62,561 nucleotides of DNA from JBCCEJ01 sp039030335 (lineage in GTDB: Bacteria > Pseudomonadota > Gammaproteobacteria > HK1): positions 1-62,561 of the forward strand of contig JBCCEJ010000029.1 of the NCBI GenBank assembly GCA_039030335.1, read 5' to 3'. The position numbers were made by a program, and so were the translations under genes. The notes beneath the pieces are model-generated. The model was not told where the DNA came from. It ran no database searches and was given only the letters and a program-made list of their open reading frames with translations. This document shows positions 35,719-44,887 of the stretch, piece after piece (positions within the stretch are counted from its first letter, which is position 1; each line of letters opens with the position of its first letter).

Positions 35719-36604
35719 CTGTGCAACCCCCACGAAACCGCCCCGGGTCGTCATCGTTGGCGGGGGGTTCGTCAGCGGCGCGATCGAAGCCGTTCTGAAT
35801 GCACGCGGTATCACAAACCGCGTGATCAGGCGTGCAGATGTGGACCTGGGCGACGTCGGCGCTGGCGCCGCACTCGGCGCGATCATCGAAGAAAGCGATA
35901 CGCTCGTTGCCGCGGCGGCGATTGCACCATGCAAAGACCTGACGATGTTGCAAGAGAATCTTCGTCTGATAGAAACGCTCGCGACCGCCATTCAGACTTC
36001 CAAACCACGCCATGTCGTCAATATTTCGTCTGATGCGATCTACAGCGATTCTCCTGAGCCGCTAAACGAACTCTCCTGCACCGGACCGGGTTCACTGCAC
36101 GGGATCATGCACCTGACGCGCGAGACAGTACTCGGTGAGGCGGCTGGCGACACGCCGTTTGCAACCCTACGGCCAACGCTCATCTATGGAGTTGACGATC
36201 CGCACAACGGCTACGGACCGAATCGCTTTCGACGCCTTGCCAATGCCGGTGAAGAGATCGCCTTGTTCGGTGAAGGTGAGGAGCGGCGTGACCACGTCCA
36301 TGTCGGCGACGTCGCAGAACTTGCCGTACGTATGATCGAGCACCGCAGCGCCGGCGCGCTAAACGCGGCGACCGGGACCGTCATCTCTTTTCGTGAAGCG
36401 GCCGGGAAGGTTGTGGAACTGGCTGGCGCTACCGTGTCTGTGCGTGGCACGCCGCGTTCGGGGCCGATGCCGCACAACGGGTACCGGCCTTTTGACCCGG
36501 CGGCGACGCGGGCGGCGTTCGCAGACTTCGATTACCTGCAGCCGGCTGACGGATTTGCGCTGGTGCAACAGCAGTTGACGGGGAACACCGATGGCAGAGG
36601 TTGA
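35705..36604 (+). CDS. Atypical SDR-fold protein without YxxxK
   Basis: The protein has 299 residues. VIVGGGFVSGAIEAVL is a Rossmann start, and VVNISSDAIYSDSPEPLNEL is the expected beta-5 region with Ser. ATLRPTLIYGVDDPHNGYGPNRF is a normal substrate loop. At the position of the catalytic Tyr-x-x-x-Lys it has His132-Gly-Ile-Met-His136. The protein may therefore bind NDP-sugar without the usual redox chemistry, or use His as acid-base. It overlaps neighbours by 14 bases on both sides, so it belongs to the operon. Confidence 0.8.
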   Translation: MLTHNCATPTKPPRVVIVGGGFVSGAIEAVLNARGITNRVIRRADVDLGDVGAGAALGAIIEESDTLVAAAAIAPCKDLTMLQENLRLIETLATAIQTSKPRHVVNISSDAIYSDSPEPLNELSCTGPGSLHGIMHLTRETVLGEAAGDTPFATLRPTLIYGVDDPHNGYGPNRFRRLANAGEEIALFGEGEERRDHVHVGDVAELAVRMIEHRSAGALNAATGTVISFREAAGKVVELAGATVSVRGTPRSGPMPHNGYRPFDPAATRAAFADFDYLQPADGFALVQQQLTGNTDGRG

Positions 36605-37247
36605 TCTGCTGCGCGCCTTGCCGCGCACCAAACGCAATATCGAAAAGCGTGCCGAGGCCAAAGACCCGGAGGTCGTGCGCATCTCCAAGCAGTATGGCGA
36701 GATGTATTTCGACGGGCCACGGGACTACGGCTACGGAGGCTATCGATATGACGGGCGCTGGGTTCCTGTCGCCCGCGATATCGTAGACCACTTTTCGCTG
36801 CAATCCGGACAACGCGTTCTGGACGTGGGTTGCGGCAAGGGTTTTCTAGTGAAAGACCTGCTGGCGGTCTGCCCGGGTCTGGAAGTCTTCGGTCTCGACG
36901 TTTCGACCTACGCATTGCTGAACTGTGAACCAGAAGTCATCGGCAGGCTGCACCTGGGGTCTGCAGTTTCATTGCCGTTTCCCGACGGCAGTTTCGATTG
37001 CGTTTTGTCGCTCAACACGATTCACAATTTCAAGCGAGAGCAGGCCATCGTCGCGATGGCTGAAATTCAGCGTTTGAGCGGTGGACGCGCTTTCGTTCAG
37101 GTCGATTCGTATCGAACTGCGGAACAAAAAGAAATATTCGAGAGCTGGGTACTGACAGCCGAGTTTTACGACTACCCGGATGGTTGGGTGAAACTGTTCG
37201 AAGACGCCGGTTACACCGGGGACTATTACTGGACCATCATCGAATAA
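36591..37247 (+). CDS. Class I SAM-dependent methyltransferase
   Basis: The protein has 218 residues. Motif I VLDVGCGKGFLVKDLL, motif II FGLDVSTYAL and the post-motif VLSLNTIHNF are clear from about residue 80 on. The 75-residue N-terminal extension, with aromatic and glycine-rich DYGYGGYRYDGRW, is distinctive and may hold the substrate. Likely a sugar O-, C- or N-methyltransferase given the neighbours. It overlaps the preceding SDR-fold gene by 14 bases; an 82-base gap follows. Confidence 0.85.
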   Translation: MAEVDLLRALPRTKRNIEKRAEAKDPEVVRISKQYGEMYFDGPRDYGYGGYRYDGRWVPVARDIVDHFSLQSGQRVLDVGCGKGFLVKDLLAVCPGLEVFGLDVSTYALLNCEPEVIGRLHLGSAVSLPFPDGSFDCVLSLNTIHNFKREQAIVAMAEIQRLSGGRAFVQVDSYRTAEQKEIFESWVLTAEFYDYPDGWVKLFEDAGYTGDYYWTIIE

Positions 37248-37329
37248 AGGTCGGCACCAATTTCGTGTGTCGGTAGAAAGAGCTGGTACTCCGGCGTTAC
37301 GGGCCAGAGTGGGAGAGTAGAGGAATATC

Positions 37330-38322
37330 ATGTCGAAGACGTACGCGATTCTGGGCGGTGGCGGCTCATTTGGAATTCACTCGGCGCTGTACTTGCTGAA
37401 TCACGCTGAGCCTCGCAAGGTGATCGGGATTGGTCGCAATCCGCTGCGACCGGAACCTTTTTCTCTGAATGTACAGAGCTACGAGAACTACGAGTACCAC
37501 GCGCGCCACATTACGTACGAATTCGACCTGTTGATGGAACTGCTCGACGCTGAGAAGCCGGAGATCATCATCAACTACGCCGCCCAGGGTGAAGGTGCGG
37601 TGTCATGGAAGCACTCCTGGCGCTACTTCGAAACGAACTCGATGGCGCTTGCACGCCTGGCTGAAGAACTCAACAAGCGCGACTGGCTCGAGCGCTTTAT
37701 TCAGATCGGTACCTCCGAGATGTATGGTTCCGTAGACCGCGCTGTCACGGAAGATGAGCCGATCAAGCCCTCGAGTCCGTACGCCGCCTCCAAAGTGGCG
37801 TTCGATATGTACCTTGAATCTATTCATCGCTTCCTGAAGTTTCCGATGAACATCATCCGTCCGTCGAACGCCTATTGCCCGGGCCAGCTTTTGCATCGTG
37901 TTATTCCAAAAACACTGTGGTGCGGGCTGACGGGAAACAAGCTTCCGCTTCACGGGGGCGGACGCGCTGAGAAGTCGTACCTTCATGCACGCGACCTCGG
38001 GCGTGCGATTCACCTGGTCGCAGAGAAAGCTCCGCTCGGCACGACCTACAACGCAGGTCCGGCGCTACCGACGTCCATTCGGGAGGTCGTCGAGCGTACA
38101 GCGGCAGCGATGGATATTCCGTTCGAAGACATCTGCGAAATGTCCGAAGATCGCCTGGGGCAGGATTCCCGCTACTGGCTCGACTCTACCGCAATCAAGA
38201 ACGACGTCGGCTGGGAACCCGAAATCGACTGGGATGCGGGACTGGCGGAAATGGTTGAATGGGCGCGCCGGTACGAAAGTGAGCTCAAGACCTGGCCGAC
38301 CGACTACGTGCTTCGGGGCTGA
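37330..38322 (+). CDS. Extended SDR, 4,6-dehydratase-like
   Basis: The protein has 330 residues. GGGGSFGIHSALYLL binds the cofactor. IQIGTSEMYGSVDRAVTEDE resembles the TSExYG motif of GDP-mannose and dTDP-glucose 4,6-dehydratases, with the acidic residue they use for dehydration. YAASK supplies Tyr and Lys, and IRPSNAYCPGQLLHRVIP is the substrate loop. It probably makes a 4-keto-6-deoxy intermediate, although the short-chain form may act on another carbon. AGAGGAA precedes the ATG. Transketolase starts four bases after its stop. Confidence 0.86.
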   Translation: MSKTYAILGGGGSFGIHSALYLLNHAEPRKVIGIGRNPLRPEPFSLNVQSYENYEYHARHITYEFDLLMELLDAEKPEIIINYAAQGEGAVSWKHSWRYFETNSMALARLAEELNKRDWLERFIQIGTSEMYGSVDRAVTEDEPIKPSSPYAASKVAFDMYLESIHRFLKFPMNIIRPSNAYCPGQLLHRVIPKTLWCGLTGNKLPLHGGGRAEKSYLHARDLGRAIHLVAEKAPLGTTYNAGPALPTSIREVVERTAAAMDIPFEDICEMSEDRLGQDSRYWLDSTAIKNDVGWEPEIDWDAGLAEMVEWARRYESELKTWPTDYVLRG

Positions 38323-38325
38323 TAT

Positions 38326-39168
38326 ATGAGCGGCTTGCTACATGGTGATAACGCTCCCGTACTCGATGCGGCGGCCGCGCGGGGGCGTTGTCTGCGTTAT
38401 CGCAAACGGATCCTCGACATGTCGCAGAACGTCGGCGCGCTGCATGCGGCGCCTGCGTTCTCGTGCATGGAGATTGTCGATCTCGTCTATCACGCGCTCA
38501 TGCGATGGTCAGACGAGCGCGACACACCCGATGCCTTCGTAATGTCAAAAGGGCACGGCTGCGTAAGCCAGTACGTGATCCTAGAAGACATGGGTATCCT
38601 CGAGACTGCCGATATCGAAGCGTATTGCACGCCGACCGGACGTTTGGGAGCGCACCCGGACTACGGCGTGCCGGGTATCTTTGCCTCGACCGGTTCGCTC
38701 GGTCACGGTATGGGTATTGCCACCGGAATGGCCTACGCAGAGAAGCTGCAAAGACGTGATGGCAATGTCTATCTCGTCTTGAGTGATGGTGAATGCCAGG
38801 AAGGGTCGACCTGGGAAGCAGCGATGATGGCCGCCAACAAGTCTCTCGGCAACCTCATCGCGTTTGTCGACCTGAACGATTTCTCCGGTCTGGAACGAAT
38901 GAGCGAGGCGCACAAGGCGTTCTATCCGCTGAAAGAGAAGTTCGAGACCTTCGGTTGGGAGACTGCGTCGGTCAACGGACATGACGCAGCCGCGATGTAT
39001 GCAGCCATCCAGCAGCGCGACGGTGACAAGCCGTTCGTCGCGGTATGCGAGACGGTGAAAGGCAAGGGTGTTTCGTACATGGAGCATGTGCCGATCTGGC
39101 ACTACCGTTCGCCGAATCCCGATGAGTATGCGCAGGCGCTCGCTGAACTCGAGGAGATCTCGGGATGA
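38326..39168 (+). CDS. Transketolase, N-terminal subunit
   Basis: This 280-residue protein is the TPP-diphosphate-binding half of transketolase. SKGHGCVSQYV, GRLGAHPDYGVPGIFASTGSLG and GDGECQEGSTWEAA...ND give the His residues and GDG-N metal motif. Housekeeping transketolase is one chain of about 660 residues, so this is the split form. Its stop overlaps the C-terminal subunit start by ATGA. Within a sugar-nucleotide locus it could transfer a two-carbon unit to a sugar or keto-sugar, or feed heptulose-phosphate to the pathway. Confidence 0.93.
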   Translation: MSGLLHGDNAPVLDAAAARGRCLRYRKRILDMSQNVGALHAAPAFSCMEIVDLVYHALMRWSDERDTPDAFVMSKGHGCVSQYVILEDMGILETADIEAYCTPTGRLGAHPDYGVPGIFASTGSLGHGMGIATGMAYAEKLQRRDGNVYLVLSDGECQEGSTWEAAMMAANKSLGNLIAFVDLNDFSGLERMSEAHKAFYPLKEKFETFGWETASVNGHDAAAMYAAIQQRDGDKPFVAVCETVKGKGVSYMEHVPIWHYRSPNPDEYAQALAELEEISG

Positions 39169-40082
39169 GAAACCGCTTTGCGGACGTCTTTTATGAACTT
39201 GGCCGGGATGACCCGTCGCTCTGTATTGTTGTCGCCGACATCTCGCCGGCCGGGTCGATCGCCCGATTTCGCGAGGAGTATCCCGATCGCTTCGTCAACA
39301 CAGGTGTAGCTGAACAGGTCATGATCGGCATGTGCGCCGGCATGGCTCAGCGCGGACTACGGCCGTTCGCCTACACGATCGCGACCTTCACGCTATATCG
39401 GCCGTTCGAGTTTGTGCGGGATGACCTCTGCTATCAAAACCTGCCGGTGACGCTAGTGGGAATAGGTGGCGGCGTGACCTACTCGACACTCGGTGCGACG
39501 CATCACGCAATGGAAGATATCGGCATCGCCACATCGTTGCCGAATATGAGCGTCATCGCTCCGTGTGATCCGCTGGAAGTGGAGGCTGCCACGCGCTGGT
39601 GTGCCACGCAGGATGTGGGGCCGGTTTACCTGCGTCTTGGCAAAGCGGGCGAGCCGACACTCACTGCAGACGCTGAAGAGCCCTGGGAGTTTGGCGTGCC
39701 CCGCGTGATCGAACGTGGGACTGACATCTGCATCCTCACCTATGGCCCGGTCGCCGCTATGGCGCATCAGGTTGCGGAACGTGCGCGGCACTCTGGCCGC
39801 AGCGTTTCGATGGTCTCGGTGCACACCGTCAAGCCGCTCGACCGCCATAAGCTTGCGGAACTGATGCATTCCCACGAACACGTCATCGTAATCGAGGAAA
39901 CAACGCCTACCGGAAGCCTCGGTGCGGCGGTCAAGCAGACTGCCTGGGATACTCAGTGCAAGGCGCGGATCGATACCTTCTGCCTGCGTGATGAATTCCT
40001 TCATGTGTACGGCAGTCATCAGGACATTCTGGCGGCACACGGCCTGACCGAGGCGCATATCTGCGCTCAGCTGGGGTTGTGA
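39165..40082 (+). CDS. Transketolase, C-terminal subunit
   Basis: This 305-residue subunit carries the pyrimidine-binding domain (VNTGVAEQVMIGMCAGMAQRG with the TPP-activating Glu, then YTIATFTLYRPFEFVRDD) and the C-terminal transketolase domain (ILTYGPVAAMAHQVAERAR). It must pair with the product of the overlapping upstream gene. The same two-gene layout is known for split transketolases and transketolase-like enzymes in secondary metabolism. The acceptor is unknown. Confidence 0.93.
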   Translation: MRNRFADVFYELGRDDPSLCIVVADISPAGSIARFREEYPDRFVNTGVAEQVMIGMCAGMAQRGLRPFAYTIATFTLYRPFEFVRDDLCYQNLPVTLVGIGGGVTYSTLGATHHAMEDIGIATSLPNMSVIAPCDPLEVEAATRWCATQDVGPVYLRLGKAGEPTLTADAEEPWEFGVPRVIERGTDICILTYGPVAAMAHQVAERARHSGRSVSMVSVHTVKPLDRHKLAELMHSHEHVIVIEETTPTGSLGAAVKQTAWDTQCKARIDTFCLRDEFLHVYGSHQDILAAHGLTEAHICAQLGL

Positions 40083-40119
40083 GAAAGATGCGCGTCGTGA
40101 GACTGGTCGGGGCAAACAG

Positions 40120-41343
40120 GTGAACTTCCCCAGAAACGATACAACGCGGCTGGCGGTGGATGGCGGGCTCCCGGTGCGAGGTGACCCGATGCCGCCGCGC
40201 TATGCGATTGGCGAAGCCGAAGAGGCGATGCTGCTCGAGGCCCTTGCTCACTACCGCGCGGCAGGCGTGGATCCGGGTTATCAGGGGCATTACGAACAGC
40301 GGTATTGCAACGCCTTTGCCGAACTCCAGGGCGGCGGATATGCGGACGCGGTCGCGACCGGCACGGCTGCCTTATTCATAGCGATAGCGGCGCTCGAATT
40401 GCCGGCGCGAAGCGAGGTACTGGTCTCGCCGATCACTGACCCTGGCACAATGTCGGCCATCATCATGAACGGCCTTGTTCCGCGACTGCTGGACAGTCGG
40501 CCCGACAATTTCAACGTCGGCCCGGAACAGGTGCTCGAGCGTCTGACTGATTCGACCTCGTGCATAGTGCTGGTCCACTCGATCGGCCAGGCCGCCGACG
40601 TCTCTGCTATTTGCACGCTTGCCGCGGAGCGCGGAATTGCGGTGCTCGAGGATTGCAGTCAATCCCACGGCGCCAGACACAATGGCGCGCGCATTGGCAC
40701 GTTTGGCGAGATCGCGGCCTTCTCCACCATGTATCGCAAGGCGAGCATCACGGGCGCGTCCGGCGGCGTGGTGTATACCCGCGACGAAGATCTCTATCAC
40801 ATGGCTTTGGCGCATGCGGACCGAGGCAAACCAAGTTGGCGCGAAGGATTCGACGATCGTAACCCCAGCCAGTTTTTGTTCCCCGCGCTGAACCTGCACA
40901 CCGACGAATTGTCATGCGCCATCGGGCTCGCTTCGATCGGGCGATTGGATAGCGTGATCGAAGCGCGGCTGGCGTTCGTTCGGCAGGTTTCCGAGGGGGT
41001 AGACCGCGAGTCGAGCGCCTGCCGTGGCTACGGGTATGGCGAGGACGACTCGCCATTTATCTATCCTGTCATCGTCGAACCGGAGCGGCTTGTCTGCTCG
41101 AAGACCGAGTTCGCCGAGGCGGTGCGAGCGGAAGGGATCGGCCTGAATCCACACTATCAATACCTGGCCGCTGACTGGCCCTACTTCGAGCCCTACTGTG
41201 CGGACAGGTTCGATTGTCCGAATGCACGGTCGATTCGTGACCGGTGCTTCTGCCTTTATCTGAATGAAAAGTACTCGGTTCGGGAAAGTGCAGACACGCT
41301 CGAAGCGATTCTGAAAGTGGAGCGCCACTTCGCTGCCGGTTGA
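40120..41343 (+). CDS. DegT/DnrJ/EryC1/StrS-family sugar aminotransferase
   Basis: The protein has 407 residues. ATGTAALFIAIAALELP binds PLP phosphate, and EDCSQSHGARHNGARIGTFGEIAAFS is the conserved core. The Lys of the Schiff base is in FSTMYRKASITGASGG. Such enzymes aminate keto-NDP-sugars using Glu or Gln; a few dehydrate. It follows the oxidoreductase and dehydratase genes that could make the keto-sugar. The start is GTG. Confidence 0.9.
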   Translation: MNFPRNDTTRLAVDGGLPVRGDPMPPRYAIGEAEEAMLLEALAHYRAAGVDPGYQGHYEQRYCNAFAELQGGGYADAVATGTAALFIAIAALELPARSEVLVSPITDPGTMSAIIMNGLVPRLLDSRPDNFNVGPEQVLERLTDSTSCIVLVHSIGQAADVSAICTLAAERGIAVLEDCSQSHGARHNGARIGTFGEIAAFSTMYRKASITGASGGVVYTRDEDLYHMALAHADRGKPSWREGFDDRNPSQFLFPALNLHTDELSCAIGLASIGRLDSVIEARLAFVRQVSEGVDRESSACRGYGYGEDDSPFIYPVIVEPERLVCSKTEFAEAVRAEGIGLNPHYQYLAADWPYFEPYCADRFDCPNARSIRDRCFCLYLNEKYSVRESADTLEAILKVERHFAAG

Positions 41344-41363
41344 CCGGCGAGGCTGCAAATGCA

Positions 41364-43196
41364 ATGCGTCTGCAAGTGATCGAACAAATCAAGTACGTAC
41401 TGGTGTCAGGTGCCCGCCTGCTGCCGTATGTACGTGCGGATGCGCCGCTGTGGATGTTGCTGGTCGTCTCATCGGTGGCCACGACATTGATGGAAGGCAT
41501 CGGGTTGTCGATGTTCTTCCCGCTGATCGATCCCGACGCGGGCGGCGACGCCCTTCGCCAGATACCGGTGCTCGGGCATCTACTGGCACTGCTCTCCGAG
41601 ATTCCCGAAGACCAACGAATCTTCTGGGTTGGCGGAATCCTCGTCGTCGCCATATTCATGCGCAGTGTCTTTCTGTTCGGGTGCCAGGCCCTCAAGACAT
41701 TGCTGGGTGCGCGAACGAACCGCCGCATCATGACGGCCGGTTTCGACGCGCTGCTGGTAGCGCGCGTCACCTACGTCGAGCGCCACAAGGTGGGCGACCT
41801 GCACAACCAGTACAGCGGTCAGGCGGGGCGCGTTGCCTCGGCGATCATGACGATCGCTGAGGCGTCGATTCAGTTGTCACTCGCTGCGGTTTACGTCGCC
41901 CTGCTGTTGACCGTCTCGATCCCGCTGACGGTGATCGCGCTGACGGTGCTGGGGTCGGTGACCCTGATCATCAGTCGCCTCACCGCGGCCCGGCTCGTGG
42001 CGACCGGCCGGCGTATCACCGACGCGTCCGCGCTCCTTATCCAGAACTCGATGAATGCGCTGAACGGTCACCGTCTACTTCACTTTCGAAACGCGACGGG
42101 TAGGGCGCTTGAGAACTTCTGCAAATCTGCAGACGAGCTGCTTGGTGCGATGGTGCGCAAGGACCTCGTGACGGCCAGTGCCGGGCCGGTGTTGACGCTG
42201 GTCGTGGCGCTTCTGATGTACGCCATTCTGGTCGCCATGGCGGGCGGTGACGCCACACCCGGGACTACCGAGACGGCCACGTTCCTGATGTTTCTCGCGG
42301 CGCTGGTCAGACTCCAGGGCCCGGTAGTTGCGCTGAATTCGCTTTGGATGAACTTTCTCGGCGAACTCGATGCATGCAGAGGCGTGGACGCGTACCTCGA
42401 CTCGATTCGGCGCGAACGGGAGCTGACCGGCAAGCTGCCGTTCACGGGATTTCGCGACGAAGTTGTCTTCGAAGACGTTGAGTTTCGCTACCAGGGCGCA
42501 TCCGAGAATGCACTGACCGGGCTCAACCTGACGATCGGGCGCGGCGAGATGGTTGCGCTGGCCGGGCCTTCGGCGGCCGGCAAGTCGACGGTCGTGACAT
42601 TGCTGGGCCGGCTCGATGATCCCGGCGGCGGACGTATCCTCGTCGACGGTGTCGACCTTCGAGAGTTCAGAACGACCGACTGGCGCCAGCGACTTGCGAT
42701 CGTCAGTCAGGATGCGGTTGTCTTCAACGACTCCATCCGCAACAACCTCACACTCGGGCTGTCCGACGTCACCTCCGAGCAGATCGACGCAGCGCTCGCA
42801 CGCAGTCGCTGCGACGGCTTCATCAACAACTTTCCTGATGGCATCGATACAATGCTAGGGGAGCGCGGTACGCGTCTGTCGGGTGGTCAACGGCAACGTT
42901 TGTCCATTGCTCAGGCGCTGCTGGCACAGCCCGACATTCTGATTCTGGACGAACCCACCAGTCATCTGGATGTGGAAACGGAGCAGGCTGTGCAGGTCGC
43001 GCTGGAAGCATTGCGCGGCGAGGTCACCATGGTGGTCATCGCGCATCGCCTGACGACCATCCGCAATGCTGACCGCATTATCGTTCTGGAGCAGGGTCGG
43101 GTGGTCGAATCGGGCACCTACACCGAACTGCTGGACCACGGCGGCCGGTTTCGCGACTTCGCAGACATCTCCAACGTATCGGTTGCAAAAGAATGA
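41364..43196 (+). CDS. ABC transporter, fused permease-ATPase, probable lipid-linked glycan flippase
   Basis: This 610-residue MsbA/PglK-like half-transporter has six membrane helices in residues 25-320. The ATPase domain follows with Walker A GPSAAGKST, signature LSGGQRQR, Walker B ILILDEPTSHLD and H-loop VIAHRLTT. No Wzx or Wzm/Wzt gene is in the locus, so this is the likely exporter of the lipid-linked sugar or oligosaccharide (inference). ATG 41364 is chosen; an in-frame TTG at 41340 overlaps the aminotransferase stop and would add eight residues. Confidence 0.9.
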   Translation: MRLQVIEQIKYVLVSGARLLPYVRADAPLWMLLVVSSVATTLMEGIGLSMFFPLIDPDAGGDALRQIPVLGHLLALLSEIPEDQRIFWVGGILVVAIFMRSVFLFGCQALKTLLGARTNRRIMTAGFDALLVARVTYVERHKVGDLHNQYSGQAGRVASAIMTIAEASIQLSLAAVYVALLLTVSIPLTVIALTVLGSVTLIISRLTAARLVATGRRITDASALLIQNSMNALNGHRLLHFRNATGRALENFCKSADELLGAMVRKDLVTASAGPVLTLVVALLMYAILVAMAGGDATPGTTETATFLMFLAALVRLQGPVVALNSLWMNFLGELDACRGVDAYLDSIRRERELTGKLPFTGFRDEVVFEDVEFRYQGASENALTGLNLTIGRGEMVALAGPSAAGKSTVVTLLGRLDDPGGGRILVDGVDLREFRTTDWRQRLAIVSQDAVVFNDSIRNNLTLGLSDVTSEQIDAALARSRCDGFINNFPDGIDTMLGERGTRLSGGQRQRLSIAQALLAQPDILILDEPTSHLDVETEQAVQVALEALRGEVTMVVIAHRLTTIRNADRIIVLEQGRVVESGTYTELLDHGGRFRDFADISNVSVAKE

Positions 43197-43257
43197 GACG
43201 GGAACGCATACCGGGCCCTGTTGCAAATTCACCCATTTACCCTTCGAGGAAAGAGGC

Positions 43258-44877
43258 ATGATCGTTCTTGGCCTGCACGGCGGCGTGACTATCGGTCAGC
43301 ACGAGCCCGGCGCTGCGCTTGCAGTCAATGGCAAAATCGTTGCCGCCTGCGAAGAGGAACGCTATCTGCGCATCAAACAGGCGCGCGGTATGCTGCCCCA
43401 CTACTCGATCAATGCGTGCTTACGCGAAGCCAACGTCGCATGGGAAGACATCGATCTCATTGTGACGCCCGGCTCCACGTACAACGATTTTGAGCCGCGG
43501 GTTCGCGCTTACCTTACTCATCTGTACGGCAGCTGCCCCCGCATTGAACGCATGCACCATCAGTTGGCGCATTTGAGTGCCGCCTACTACGGCTCCGGAT
43601 TCGACCGCTCGCTCGTGCTGTCGTTGGACGCTACCGGCGACGGCGCATGCGGGATGCTCGCGAAGGCAACGCGAGACGGCGGTATCGAGATTCTGGAGAC
43701 GATTCCAACCGATCGTTCGTTGGGATACTTCTACACGCTGATGACGTACTTTCTCGGCTTCGAAGACGGAGACGAATACAAGGTGATGGGGCTCGCACCA
43801 TACGGGCAGCCCGATATCGATCTGTCGTCGGTTCTGAAGGTGGCAAACGGTGACTTCGACTTCGATTGGTCCCTCATAAGATCGGAGCCAAAGCTGATGT
43901 CTCCGTTCGAGCCGACCTACACCGATCGCCTCAGATCCCTGGTGGGTCGTGCGCCGCGCCGCCCTGGCGCGCCGGTCGAACAATTCCACAAAGACCTGGC
44001 TCGGAGCACCCAGGCGGCCTTCGAAGAGGCTTTTCTTTGTGTGGTCCAACGGCTCAAAGCCATGGCGCCAGATTTCGACAACCTGTGCTACGCCGGTGGG
44101 GTCGCACTAAACTGCTCGGCTAACCGCACGCTTGCCTACTCGGGCGAGATCGAGAACTTCTACGTCTCTCCGGCATCGTCCGACCGTGGCCTTGCCATCG
44201 GCTGCGCCTACTATGGCGCGGTGCAGTGCGGAGACAACGCCTGGCCGCTCGCGACTCCGTATCTTGGCAGCAGCTACTCGAATGACGTCATCAGGGCGGA
44301 GCTCGATGGAAACGGAGTGCCCTACACGGAAGTTGACGATCCGGCCCGGACCGGGGCTGAACTGATCGCTGATGGCAAGATCCTGGGCTGGTTTCAGGGA
44401 CGTTCCGAGATTGGCGCGCGAGCGCTCGGGCACCGTTCCATTCTGGCACGCTGCGACGCGGCTGAGATGCGCGACAAAGTCAACGCGCGCATCAAATATC
44501 GTGAAGAGTTTCGACCCTTCGCGCCGTCCGCAGTACAAGAGGACGCCGATCGCTATTTCGTGACCGGTGATGCGCCGTATCCTTACATGTGCGTGACGGT
44601 CGACGCGCGCGAAGAGCACGCTGAAGACATGGCCGCGATCGTGCACGTCGACGGCACGGCCAGGCTGCAGACCGTGCGCAGCTCCGACGATCAGCTCTAC
44701 TACGAGCTCATCCGGCACACCGGCGTGCAGACCGGAACTCCGGTGGTGCTGAATACGAGCTTCAATCTGAAGGGCCAGCCGATCGTCGAAACCCCCCGAG
44801 ACGCCTTGATGACGTTCTTCGGTTGCGGCCTCGACAACCTGATTCTCGGCAACTTCGTTGTCGGAAAGTCGACCTGA
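43258..44877 (+). CDS. Carbamoyltransferase, NodU/CmcH family
   Basis: This 539-residue protein is made of two parts. The N-terminal Kae1-like domain (residues about 1-340) has MHHQLAHLSAAYYGSGF with metal-binding His residues and LSLDATGDG. The C-terminal YrdC-like domain is reached through WFQGRSEIGARALGHRSIL, with NTSFNLKGQPIVETP near the end. It transfers carbamoyl from carbamoyl phosphate via carbamoyl-AMP to a sugar hydroxyl. It directly follows the flippase. AGAGG precedes the ATG at 43258; the frame is open further upstream, inside the ABC gene, without homology. Confidence 0.92.
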   Translation: MIVLGLHGGVTIGQHEPGAALAVNGKIVAACEEERYLRIKQARGMLPHYSINACLREANVAWEDIDLIVTPGSTYNDFEPRVRAYLTHLYGSCPRIERMHHQLAHLSAAYYGSGFDRSLVLSLDATGDGACGMLAKATRDGGIEILETIPTDRSLGYFYTLMTYFLGFEDGDEYKVMGLAPYGQPDIDLSSVLKVANGDFDFDWSLIRSEPKLMSPFEPTYTDRLRSLVGRAPRRPGAPVEQFHKDLARSTQAAFEEAFLCVVQRLKAMAPDFDNLCYAGGVALNCSANRTLAYSGEIENFYVSPASSDRGLAIGCAYYGAVQCGDNAWPLATPYLGSSYSNDVIRAELDGNGVPYTEVDDPARTGAELIADGKILGWFQGRSEIGARALGHRSILARCDAAEMRDKVNARIKYREEFRPFAPSAVQEDADRYFVTGDAPYPYMCVTVDAREEHAEDMAAIVHVDGTARLQTVRSSDDQLYYELIRHTGVQTGTPVVLNTSFNLKGQPIVETPRDALMTFFGCGLDNLILGNFVVGKST

Positions 44878-44887
44878 GGACGGCCAG

